A stretch of 64,000 nucleotides of DNA, taken from assembly GCA_013297655.1 (NCBI GenBank), contig JAAFHV010000015.1, forward strand, positions 1-64,000. The letters are read 5' to 3'. Shown piece after piece: positions 50,990 through 58,954 of the stretch. Within the stretch, counting starts at the first letter, position 1, and every line of letters starts with the position of its first letter. The stretch is from Myxococcales bacterium (lineage in GTDB: Bacteria > Myxococcota_A > Polyangia > Polyangiales > Polyangiaceae). Under the pieces are notes generated by a model. That model was not told the DNA's origin, did no database searches, and saw only the letters and a program-made list of their open reading frames with translations. The position numbers and the translations under genes were made by a program.

Positions 50990-51763
50990 TCAGGGCAGCT
51001 TCGTGTTCTTCTTCGACGCTTCCACGTAGACCCGATCGCGCGCGAGGCCGCTCGCGACGAGCTTCTCGGCGTTCTCGATCTCCGATTTCACGAGCGCGTC
51101 GAGCTTCTCTTTCGTGGTCGGACCTTCGAGCTCCGTCCCGTTCGCGAAGTAGGTCGGCGTGCGCGTGACACCGAGCTTCCGCGCGAGCGCGTCGTCGGCG
51201 GCGAGCTTCGCGGCATAGCTAGGATCCGAGACCGCCAACCGAACCTTCCGGTCGTCGACCCCCGCCTCGGCGCCCCACGCGGGGTACGATTCGCCGGAGA
51301 GGAACGCCTGGTTGCGGAACGCGGTGTCGTGGAACTTCCAGAACGCGTCGTTGCCGCCGAGCGCGTGCACGGCGATGCCCGCGAGCCCCGCGCCGCGTGC
51401 TTTTTCGTGGGTCGGCGCGATGTACGTCTTCCACACCAGGCGCAACTTGGAGTCGCCGTACGCTTGCCGGATCGAGAGCAGATCGGGCTGCGCGCGGGCA
51501 GTGTAGGGACACTGGAAGCTCGCGAAGACGACGAGCGTCACGAGCGCGTCGCGTTTGCCCACCATCGGATCGGCCACCGTGACCGAGACCGGCGACGCGC
51601 TGTCGTCGTAGGCGGCGGGATCGAGCGGGACGAACGTGGGCTTGGCGGCCGCCGGGGCGGTCGAGCGCGATATCAGCAAGGCAATCAACGCGACGCCGGC
51701 GAGGCCGAGGGCGGCCACGCCGTAAACGCGCTTCGATGCCCCGTCGGTCGAGGGGGCTGTCAC
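50990..51763 (-). CDS. DsbA-like thioredoxin-fold protein with a single active-site Cys
   Basis: 257 residues from a GTG at 51763; longer starts would run into the upstream gene. An N-terminal membrane anchor (VAALGLAGVALIALLI, about 15-32) and a thioredoxin-fold DsbA domain, in which FQCPYTARAQPDL is the active site, CPYT in place of CPxC. The cis-Pro loop is TRTPTYFANG. With the second Cys replaced by Thr, it cannot cycle as a dithiol oxidase; monothiol isomerase or chaperone-like roles are possible. It lies 25 bp downstream of a lipoprotein gene on the same strand. Confidence 0.85.
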   Translation of the reverse strand: MTAPSTDGASKRVYGVAALGLAGVALIALLISRSTAPAAAKPTFVPLDPAAYDDSASPVSVTVADPMVGKRDALVTLVVFASFQCPYTARAQPDLLSIRQAYGDSKLRLVWKTYIAPTHEKARGAGLAGIAVHALGGNDAFWKFHDTAFRNQAFLSGESYPAWGAEAGVDDRKVRLAVSDPSYAAKLAADDALARKLGVTRTPTYFANGTELEGPTTKEKLDALVKSEIENAEKLVASGLARDRVYVEASKKNTKLP

Positions 51764-51788
51764 GTCGTTCGGTTCCTCTGCGAGTTGC

Positions 51789-52472
51789 TCAGCGCAGCTT
51801 GGAGATCGCGATGCCGCAGCGGCCGAACGCGTCGCCGAGGCCATCGTCGAGGTCGCCCTTCACGCAGGAAGCGGAGCCGAGCGCGTCGCCGAAACAGCGA
51901 AGTACCGTGCCGGCCTGCGGCGGAATCGGCGTTTGTACCTTTGCGAGCGCCGCGGCAACGTACGAGGGACACGACGAGGGCACCATGCAGACACTCTCGG
52001 AGATGCCCTTGCTGGAGCACCGCGCGATGTAGCGGCACAAGTTGCCAATCATGTAACAGGCCGCGTCGGCGAACGAAGACGCTCCCCCGCTGCCGCTCGG
52101 ACCGAGGGCGACGCCGCCGTTCCCGGCGCCCAGTGGGCTGCCCGCACCGCCACCGAGACCTGGAGAGCCCGCGCCGCCGTTGCCGGCGTTCGTGGGGGTT
52201 CCCGCGCCGCCGGAGGGGATGCTCGATGCTCCCGCCTTGAGCGCGCCCCCGAGCTCGACCGCGTCGATACCGCCGAGACCTCCCCCAGCGTTTCTCGCGT
52301 TTCCGCTCCCGCCGTCGACCTCGGCGGCTTGGAGGCGAACGTAGGTGTCGATCGCCTCCTGCATCTCGCTCGAGACTCGCGCCTCTTCCGTCGCGGGGGT
52401 GGAAGAGCACGCGGCGCAGGCCACGACGACCGCGGTGGCACCAAGGCCAAAGCCAATCCGGGAAAGCTTCAT
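51789..52472 (-). CDS. Gly-rich lipoprotein
   Basis: 227 residues. Start ATG 52472 (GAGG nearby). Lipobox VVACAACS. A low-complexity Gly/Ala/Ser segment (about 60-135, GGAGSPGLGGGAGS-like) precedes a C-terminal domain with six or more Cys (AACYMIGNLCRYIARCSSKG, VCMVPSSCPSY, LRCFGDALGSASC), probably disulfide-bonded. No family recognised. It is followed by the DsbA-like gene, whose product could act on these cysteines. Confidence 0.75.
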   Translation of the reverse strand: MKLSRIGFGLGATAVVVACAACSSTPATEEARVSSEMQEAIDTYVRLQAAEVDGGSGNARNAGGGLGGIDAVELGGALKAGASSIPSGGAGTPTNAGNGGAGSPGLGGGAGSPLGAGNGGVALGPSGSGGASSFADAACYMIGNLCRYIARCSSKGISESVCMVPSSCPSYVAAALAKVQTPIPPQAGTVLRCFGDALGSASCVKGDLDDGLGDAFGRCGIAISKLR

Positions 52473-52568
52473 CGGGACCTCTTCGAGAAGTGGCGCGTCA
52501 TGCACGATGCGCCGGACGGGGACAGCAAGACCCCGTCCGTGGGGAAAGGATACGGCACCGGGGACGGC

Positions 52569-53159
52569 TTACCAGTAAAGATTGCCGTAGATGCCGGAGG
52601 TACCGGTCGTGAAGTTGATGCTCTTGAATTCGTCGCGGAACGAGACGCCGACGCCGGTCTGACCGGACACGCTGAGGTGGTCCGAGAAAAAATACTCGGC
52701 GCCGAGGCCCACGTTGAAGGCCATCGAGAACGTGGGGAGGAAGTCCCCGCCGCCCGAAGGGCGCCCGAAGAACGCGCTCGGCTGAACGAATGGGGAGAGG
52801 TTTCCCGCCTTCGCGATGTACGCGCGGTAGCCAACCTCGACCGAGAAGCCGGGCAGGAACGTCGAGTTCTTCGTCCCGAAATCCATACCGAAATCGAGCT
52901 TGAGCGCGCCTTGGTCGCTCAGGAAATACGAGATGCCCGCGGTGGGCGCGCCGCCAGCGGGGAGGCCGAGCGAGATGCCGAGCCAACCTTGGTGCGGACC
53001 GTAGTTGCCATCGGCAGCGGGGGCAGCCGGCGGCGGCGCCGTGTTCGTGGGCGGGGCGGGTGCCGGCGGCGGGGGCGGGGGGGGCGGCAACGCAGGCTGC
53101 GCGAAGGCCGTGGCAGGCAAGGTGACGATGGCGGCAACGGCAAACAGTCGTTTCATCAT
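52569..53159 (-). CDS. Small outer-membrane beta-barrel protein
   Basis: 196 residues from ATG 53159 with GGAGGA upstream. Signal peptide LFAVAAIVTLPATAFA, then a Pro-rich linker (PALPPPPPPPPAPAPP) and amphipathic strands (LGISLGLPAGG, SVEVGYRAYIAK, FNVGLGAEYFF), ending in an aromatic residue (YGNLYW). Size and pattern suit an 8-strand OmpW/OmpX-type barrel. The poly-Pro linker before the barrel is unusual and may cross the peptidoglycan. Confidence 0.82.
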   Translation of the reverse strand: MMKRLFAVAAIVTLPATAFAQPALPPPPPPPPAPAPPTNTAPPPAAPAADGNYGPHQGWLGISLGLPAGGAPTAGISYFLSDQGALKLDFGMDFGTKNSTFLPGFSVEVGYRAYIAKAGNLSPFVQPSAFFGRPSGGGDFLPTFSMAFNVGLGAEYFFSDHLSVSGQTGVGVSFRDEFKSINFTTGTSGIYGNLYW

Positions 53160-53347
53160 TGGGCTTCCTCCGAGGACGCCTCCCCCCCAGCAGCGTGGAG
53201 GAACCGAGAACCGGCTCGCATGGGCATGAGGCCGAGGCGCGTCCGCGGGCGAACCTCGCAAACGGGGCTATCCCTGGCCAAGAATTCGGGGCGCTTTTGT
53301 GCTCTAGGACCTTGCCCGGCCGCGCGTTCTGGGTTTGAGATGGGTCG

Positions 53348-54229
53348 GTGAATCGCCAATCTCAGCAGGCCGCGAGCTCCTCCTTCGTCGAACGCGAGCC
53401 GGTCTACCGAGACATCCTGGACGTGGGGAAGAACACGCTCTCCCCGCTCGAGCGCGCGCAGATTCGCTTCGTACGAAAGACGTTCGAGCCCGGCCGGTTG
53501 AGCGACACGATGGTCACGCTCCAGCGTGTGCTCGGCAGCCAGTGGATCGAGCAGTGCATCAAGAACGTGCGCGAGTTTCACGGGCTCGATCGGGTGCCCA
53601 AGCTCGCCAAGTCCGACAGCCTCATCCTCGTGTCGAACCACCGGAGCTTCTTCGACATGTACGTGCTCGCCGGTTACTTCGTGTACCGCGGCATGCAGCA
53701 GCGCCTCGTCTTTCCGGTGCGCTCGAAGTTCTTCTACGACTCGCCGGTGGGCCTCTTCGTGAACGGGCTCATGAGCTGGTTCGCGATGTACCCGCCCATC
53801 TTCCGCGACCGCTCGCGCGCCGCGCTCAACGTCGCGAGCCTGGAGGAGACCATTCGCCTCGTACGGTCCGGCGGCATGTTCCTCGGCGTGCACCCCGAGG
53901 GTCAGCGCAACACGAGCGACGATCCGTACGCGCTCCTCCCCGCTCAGCGTGGCGTCGGGAAAATCTTCCACGAGTGTCCAAAGGCGAAGGTCGTCCCCGT
54001 CTTCCTCAACGGCCTCGGCAACGATCTCACGAAGCAGGTGCGCGGAAACTTCGACGGCAAGGGCGAGCGTGTCATCGCCGTCTTCGGGGAGCCGATCGAC
54101 TTCGGTGATCTCTTGCACCGCCCGTCGTCCCCCAAGGTGCACCGCGAGCTCTCGGACATCGCGATGCAACACGTCGCGAAGCTGGGCGAAGAAGAGCGCA
54201 CCTACCGCGCGATGGCCCCGCGGCGCTGA
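53348..54229 (+). CDS. 1-acylglycerol-3-phosphate acyltransferase-type (PlsC-like) enzyme
   Basis: 293 residues. The catalytic H-x4-D motif is NHRSFFD (His98, Asp103), and FLGVHPEGQRN is the second conserved block. The central hydrophobic stretch (MYVLAGYFVYRG) is a membrane-associating helix. The family transfers fatty acyl groups from acyl-ACP or acyl-CoA to lysophosphatidate or related acceptors in phospholipid synthesis. The N-terminal extension of about 85 residues before the motif is longer than in the minimal enzyme. No lipid-synthesis gene is adjacent. Start is a GTG. Confidence 0.88.
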   Translation: MNRQSQQAASSSFVEREPVYRDILDVGKNTLSPLERAQIRFVRKTFEPGRLSDTMVTLQRVLGSQWIEQCIKNVREFHGLDRVPKLAKSDSLILVSNHRSFFDMYVLAGYFVYRGMQQRLVFPVRSKFFYDSPVGLFVNGLMSWFAMYPPIFRDRSRAALNVASLEETIRLVRSGGMFLGVHPEGQRNTSDDPYALLPAQRGVGKIFHECPKAKVVPVFLNGLGNDLTKQVRGNFDGKGERVIAVFGEPIDFGDLLHRPSSPKVHRELSDIAMQHVAKLGEEERTYRAMAPRR

Positions 54230-54452
54230 GGGTCGGTCGAGCGGGTTGCCCGCTCGCGCCGCTCGACCGAACGCGTCCGCGCGCGGCGTCCGCGATCCAA
54301 CCACGCCGATGACGATCGTCGCCCGCGTCTGGCGGCGTCGTGCGGCGCGTCCGATGCAAAGACGCTCGCCTCCGCCGCACGCTCCGCCGAGCCCGCTCGT
54401 CCAAACCGATCCGCTCTCGCATCCAGACCTGGTCGGACCTGCCGCTCCTCCG

Positions 54453-54524
54453 CCAATTGGCGAGGATCGTTGTTAACCAATCGGCGAACATCGTTGTCAG
54501 CCAATTGGCGAATATCGTTATCAG
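54453..54524. repeat. Three tandem 24-bp repeats with CCAATTGG cores
   Basis: Three consecutive 24-bp units start CCAATTGGCGA, CCAATCGGCGA and CCAATTGGCGA and continue with a shared ATCGTTGT/ATCGTTAT segment. CTCCTCCGCCAATTGGCG at 54445-54462 recurs exactly at 54553-54570. The cores are palindromic and could bind a dimeric regulator; the array ends about 190 bp before the lipoprotein start. Confidence 0.85.
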
Positions 54525-54527
54525 CCT

Positions 54528-54551
54528 CACGTCGCTCTGGAGGCGCGAGCC
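54528..54551. repeat. Diverged REP-like repeat copy
   Basis: CGCTCTGGAGGCGCGAGCCT matches the repeat unit of 3951-4050 at 19 of 20 positions, same orientation. Confidence 0.65.
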
Positions 54552-54711
54552 TCTCCTCCGCCAATTGGCGGGCACGCGCTATCGGCCTGGCCAAGCGGGG
54601 CCGCGTAGGGCAACAGGAAGTTGGCTATCGAACGTGCACGTGCGCCAAGGACACAGTCCCCGCGCGGGCTACGGCCGTAGCCAATCACCAGACACCCAAG
54701 GCAAATCCAAT

Positions 54712-54990
54712 ATGAAAAAGCTACTTAGCGTCAAAGCCATTTCTCTCGTATTCGTGGGACTCTCGATGGTCGCGGGCTGCGCGGTCGAGAGCGCTCCCGA
54801 GCCCCAAACCGACGACGGGACCGACACCGCGGAGTCTGCGTTGAGCTCCAAGCCCCTGTGCGACGACTTCAAGGGCAAGGCCTGCGTCTACGGGACGACC
54901 GCGCCCTTCGCGTGCCGCGTCGCGGGAGCGCCCGGCGAATCTGGCCGCTGCACGTGCCTCACGACGAACAAGCTGCGCTGCATCTACTGA
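54712..54990 (+). CDS. Small Cys-rich lipoprotein
   Basis: 92 residues from ATG 54712. Signal peptide with lipobox VAGC, an acidic linker (EPQTDDGTDTAE), then a tiny domain with six Cys (LCDDFKGKACVYGTTAPFAC, RCTCLTTNKLRC), certainly exported and disulfide-linked. The type is common in Polyangia but has no known function. A repeat-rich 482-bp region lies upstream and a hairpin downstream. Confidence 0.8.
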   Translation: MKKLLSVKAISLVFVGLSMVAGCAVESAPEPQTDDGTDTAESALSSKPLCDDFKGKACVYGTTAPFACRVAGAPGESGRCTCLTTNKLRCIY

Positions 54991-55094
54991 CCTACGCGTC
55001 CACGTAGGGCCAACGCGCTCGCCTCGTGAGCCACGGAGCGCCGGCCGCTCGAGCGCGACGAGGCGGCACTGCACGAGTCCTCTACCTTCGCGAT

Positions 55095-55120
55095 CGGCCT
55101 CTCGAGCACTCGAGAGGCCG
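55095..55120. terminator. Bidirectional terminator hairpin
   Basis: CGGCCTCTCGAG pairs perfectly with CTCGAGAGGCCG over 12 bp, in the gap between the convergent lipoprotein and 2OG-oxygenase genes. No T-run on either side. Confidence 0.55.
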
Positions 55121-55215
55121 GTCGGCGTCAACGCCTCGAGCGGCGAGGAGAGCGACCGTCACGAGAGCGAGGTGCGCGCCGGATGAAGATCCACCGGTTC
55201 GGCACGTCCGAGGCG

Positions 55216-55965
55216 CTAAAACCAGGCGGACCACGCGCTGAGCCTCGCGACGTGGCACGTCGCCGATACACGCGCGGCGTCGCCTTCGAACGGCTCGATC
55301 TGGTGCAGACGGTAGCTATCGAAGAGTACGAGATCGCCGGGCTCGTACGGCACCGTGACCGGCGCTCGGAGCTCCCCGAGGAGCGGATCTTCGTGGCCAT
55401 CGTAAGGCAAATCCCACAGCCTCAGGCCACCACCCGCGACGACACGGGAGAGCGACAGCACCGCGGTGAAGGCCGGGCCGCGGCTCGCGAGGTAGGGCGC
55501 GGGCAAGCCCTCGGTGTCGAAATGCACCTCGCCGCCCAGGCGCGCGCACGGGCCATGCGCTGCGAACACGTGCACTCCCGGCCCCGCGTGCCCCGCGCGA
55601 CGCGACACAGGCACCGCGAGGACCTCGCCCACCAAGTCGAGGAACGCGCGCTGAAACCCGGGGACGTGACGCTCGACGCACGCGTCGGATGCGGCGGCGC
55701 GCTCGAAATACTCCCGCGCGCGGCCCTCTTCGAGATGCGTGTACCATGCAATCCCGAGGCTGGCTTGCGCGCCGAACGCGACCGAATAATCCGCCGACGC
55801 CGCAAGCACGCGCGAGGCCCAAGCGTGGGCGCGGGTGGCCTCGATCGCGCCACGGATGCGCACGCCGAGGCTCGCCGACACGTGCTCGCGACGCGACCCG
55901 TGCGGGACCGCCGCGAGGTACGCGGGGAGCGAGGTGTACGTGTGTACGACGCGGGCTTCGCTCAT
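55216..55965 (-). CDS. 2-oxoglutarate/Fe(II)-dependent oxygenase
   Basis: 249 residues. The iron triad is His148 and Asp150 (EVHFDTEG) and His221 (RLHQIEPF); Arg232 (ARVSATCH) is the probable 2-oxoglutarate ligand. The fold fits small-molecule or protein hydroxylases of the PhyH/prolyl-hydroxylase class. Substrate unknown. It lies 27 bp downstream of a small unknown gene on the same strand. Confidence 0.8.
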   Translation of the reverse strand: MSEARVVHTYTSLPAYLAAVPHGSRREHVSASLGVRIRGAIEATRAHAWASRVLAASADYSVAFGAQASLGIAWYTHLEEGRAREYFERAAASDACVERHVPGFQRAFLDLVGEVLAVPVSRRAGHAGPGVHVFAAHGPCARLGGEVHFDTEGLPAPYLASRGPAFTAVLSLSRVVAGGGLRLWDLPYDGHEDPLLGELRAPVTVPYEPGDLVLFDSYRLHQIEPFEGDAARVSATCHVARLSAWSAWF

Positions 55966-55992
55966 GGTGCGCGCCCGATGCTCACGTGATTT

Positions 55993-56406
55993 TCAGAGCG
56001 CGGAGAGGCGGGTCATCAGCCGGCCGCAGAGGTCGCTCTGCGGGTTGCGCTCGCGCTCGAGGCGGAGGCCTTCGCGGATGGCGAGCGCGGCGGCGTCGGG
56101 GTCGCCGAGCACTTTGCGGCACACGCCGAGCATCTCGTAGTCTTCCGGATCGTGCGTCGCCTCGACGAGGGCCTCGAGCGGCCCGTTCGCGGCGCGGAGG
56201 GCTTCGATGAGCGTGGCCGGGGGCTCACCGCTCCGCTTCGCGAGGACGAGGAGCTTGAACGCCTGGCGGCGATCTTCCGGCCGCTGGTCGGCAAAGAGAG
56301 GGCTCGCGAAGAGCTCCCCGAACGCGGTGTTCGCGCTGTCCGGTTCACCGCCGCGCATGAGGCCGACGATACGCTTCACTTCGGCCACGAAGACCTCTTT
56401 GCTCAT
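55993..56406 (-). CDS. Hypothetical helical protein
   Basis: 137 residues, soluble, almost entirely helical (QAFKLLVLAKRSGEPPATLIEAL, YEMLGVCRKVLGDPDAAALAIREGL). The pattern resembles TPR-like repeats. It lies 82 bp downstream of the VWA gene and 27 bp upstream of the 2OG-oxygenase gene on the same strand, possibly one transcript. Function unknown. Confidence 0.65.
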   Translation of the reverse strand: MSKEVFVAEVKRIVGLMRGGEPDSANTAFGELFASPLFADQRPEDRRQAFKLLVLAKRSGEPPATLIEALRAANGPLEALVEATHDPEDYEMLGVCRKVLGDPDAAALAIREGLRLERERNPQSDLCGRLMTRLSAL

Positions 56407-56488
56407 GCGGCAGCTCTATAGTTCGTCGGTCGCGGGAGGTAAATCCTCGCGAAAGCGCGGATTCGTTCTACGGCCGTTCCTCGATTCC

Positions 56489-58954
56489 CTACGATTTCGG
56501 GGTGGTCTCTTCGTGGAGGGCGCGCAACGCGGCCGCGAGACGCGGTCCGTGGCGGCCGAAAGTCGCAAAATAGCGCGCCGGCGTGAGGTGAGCGTCCGGG
56601 AGGAGGCGCTCCACCAAGTCGATCGCGTCGGCCTTTCGGGATAGCTCCGAGCCCCCGACGACACGCACCACCTCCACGATCGACGAGATCATGACGTGCA
56701 CCGCGTCCGCGTCGGCCTCGTGGCCCTCGTGGAGCTCGGCGGTGGTGTCGGCCACGGTCTCGGGGCGCGGAAACCACCGCTCGAACCTTCGCCCGAGGGC
56801 GGCGTGGTCCTTCTGGAGCGACTCTACCCGCGCGCGCTCGCCCTCCCCGAGCGCGGTCTCGTGCTCGAGCCCCACCTCGCGGAGCGCTTGCCTCTCCGCG
56901 TCCATGCGATCGAGGGCCTCGAGATCGCGACCGCGGCACAGATCCTCGAGCTCCGTGACCACGTGCCCGAGGGACCGATCGAGCGACGCCTTCAGCTCGC
57001 GGAGATCGCCCGCCGTCTCGGGGAGGTGGAGCGGGAGCCCCGGATCGAGCTCGCCCTTCACCATCGCGGCGAGGGTCTCGTCGTCGACGAAGTGGTAAAA
57101 CGCGCGCTCGCCCTTGGCCCTTTGCCGCGCGACGAGGCCACGAAGCGCTTCGTTTTCCATGCCGAGGGCCACCACGCTCACCCCGAGCGGGATGTCACCG
57201 GAGGCCATCTCGCGCGCGGCGACGACGACCGCCTCGTCGACCGGCGCTTCACCATCGGTGACGATGACCACCTGCGCCTTCACCAGATCTTTGTCCGACT
57301 CGCGGGCCTTCGCGACGACGTCGAACGCGGCGAGGAGCGCCTTTTGGATGTCGGTGCCGCCGACGTGGACCTCGGAGCAAACCATATCGATCGATCGCGC
57401 GACGCCCTTCGCCGTCGACACCTTCATGATCGGGTGCACTTGTTCGTCGAAATAGCCGAAATAAAGCGCGCAGCGGACGTTTTGCGCCATCCCGAGGCGC
57501 CGCTCGAGGGTGGCGAGCTCCGACACGATCATCGCGTCGCGAACGCGCGCGCGCGGCCCGAGCATGCTCCCGGAGCCGTCGAGGAGGAACACGCGTACCT
57601 CGGAGGTCATCACCACCTTGGTCGTGCGCTTGACCTCTTCTCGAAGGTACCTCCGCGCGAGCAACCGACCGGTCGCGAGTTGGAGCACGAGGAGGCGAGG
57701 ATCTTCGATCAGCGCGTCGGGGATGTCTTCGATCGCCTCTGCAGCGACGAGCGCGAGCGACGCGGCGGGATAGGGCACGCGCCGAAAGCTGCGCTGCTCG
57801 GCGACGACGCGCACGGGAGAGAGGGTGCCCCCGAGCTCGAACGCGCCGTCGATCGACAGCGACGCGGTGAGGAGCTGCGTCTCGGCCCCTTCGGCGAGGT
57901 ATTGGCGCGAGGCATACGTGACCTCGTGGTTCGTGTTCGGCGCCGCCAGCATTTTCTCGCGGCCGGTCTCGAAGGCGCTCTTCACGCGTGCGCACACGTC
58001 GGCGCCGAGGCGATCCTCCACCGAGCGCTCCATCGAGGCGCGCTTCACGTCTTCGGGGATCGCGCGCGCGTCGCCGAACATCTCGCGCGTGGCCTTGCGG
58101 GTGAACCTCCGAAGGGAAACGTCTCCCGACGTGCGCGCCACATGATCGAGCGCCGCCATCACCGCGCGGAGACGCGACTCCTCCCCGCGGGTGAGGGCCG
58201 AGCGCGCCTGGTGAACGAGCCCCACGTCGAAATCGACCCCCGCCCCCTCCAGGCGATCGAGGCGCGTAATCTCGGCGAGTATCGCGCTCTTACGCTCCTT
58301 CACGGCCTCCGGATCGAGCGGGATCGCGGCCGACGCGTCGAGCAACACCTGGCGCGCCGCTTCGAAGAGGCGGCGCCTGCGGGCGAGGATCTCGCGTTCG
58401 TCGCGCGCGGCGGCGAGCAGGTGGTCCACCGCCGCGAGCTCGAGCATCACGATGCGCTCGCGCGACGCGGTCTCTTCCTCGTCGTCCGCGCTCGCGTCCT
58501 TTGGTCGTTCGAGCGGCGTGAGCGGCAACGCGAGGGTCACCTTCGCGGTGCCGGCGACGAGGTCCGCGAGCTCGTCGCCCTCGTCTTCGTCGACCGGCGC
58601 GAGCGAGCCGTCGGCGCGGAGCAAGAGCTCGTAGCTCCGTCGAAGCCACGACGCGTGCGCGACAGGCGCTTTTTTCCCTACCGCGGCGAGCCGCTCCACG
58701 TTCATCACGTTCTCGTCGAGCTCCGCGATCGCCTTCGCGAGCTTCGCGCCGAGCAGCGCTTCGGTCGCCTTCGTCTCGTGCGCGAACGCGTCGACGAGCG
58801 CGCGCACCGCCGCGACGGAGAGCTTCGGTTTCCACCCGAGGACGCCAAAAACAGGCGCCGCGACACGATAGAGGAGCTTGACCTTCGTCGGCCCCGACAC
58901 GCGCTCGATACGCTCGCCGAGCGCGCGCAACGTCTCGCGGCGCGTCGCGCTCAC
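56489..58954 (-). CDS. Very long VWA-domain protein (ViaA/CoxE-like partner of MoxR)
   Basis: 821 residues. A helical region of about 450 residues precedes a VWA domain with intact metal site: VFLLDGSGSM (Asp459, Ser461, Ser463), VGGTDIQ and VVIVTDGEAP. About 220 residues follow it. It overlaps the upstream MoxR gene by four bases (ATGA). MoxR/VWA pairs such as E. coli RavA-ViaA act as chaperones that insert cofactors or subunits into complexes; ViaA is 483 residues, so this protein is much larger, with large unassigned helical parts. Confidence 0.85.
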   Translation of the reverse strand: MSATRRETLRALGERIERVSGPTKVKLLYRVAAPVFGVLGWKPKLSVAAVRALVDAFAHETKATEALLGAKLAKAIAELDENVMNVERLAAVGKKAPVAHASWLRRSYELLLRADGSLAPVDEDEGDELADLVAGTAKVTLALPLTPLERPKDASADDEEETASRERIVMLELAAVDHLLAAARDEREILARRRRLFEAARQVLLDASAAIPLDPEAVKERKSAILAEITRLDRLEGAGVDFDVGLVHQARSALTRGEESRLRAVMAALDHVARTSGDVSLRRFTRKATREMFGDARAIPEDVKRASMERSVEDRLGADVCARVKSAFETGREKMLAAPNTNHEVTYASRQYLAEGAETQLLTASLSIDGAFELGGTLSPVRVVAEQRSFRRVPYPAASLALVAAEAIEDIPDALIEDPRLLVLQLATGRLLARRYLREEVKRTTKVVMTSEVRVFLLDGSGSMLGPRARVRDAMIVSELATLERRLGMAQNVRCALYFGYFDEQVHPIMKVSTAKGVARSIDMVCSEVHVGGTDIQKALLAAFDVVAKARESDKDLVKAQVVIVTDGEAPVDEAVVVAAREMASGDIPLGVSVVALGMENEALRGLVARQRAKGERAFYHFVDDETLAAMVKGELDPGLPLHLPETAGDLRELKASLDRSLGHVVTELEDLCRGRDLEALDRMDAERQALREVGLEHETALGEGERARVESLQKDHAALGRRFERWFPRPETVADTTAELHEGHEADADAVHVMISSIVEVVRVVGGSELSRKADAIDLVERLLPDAHLTPARYFATFGRHGPRLAAALRALHEETTPKS

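Larger units (their letters stand above)
54230..54711. other. 482-bp intergenic region with tandem repeats
   Basis: No supported gene. It contains a 24-bp tandem repeat (54453-54524), a further copy of its CGCCAATTGGCG palindrome (54559-54570) and a REP-like copy (54528-54551). It is the upstream region of the small lipoprotein gene at 54712. Confidence 0.6.
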
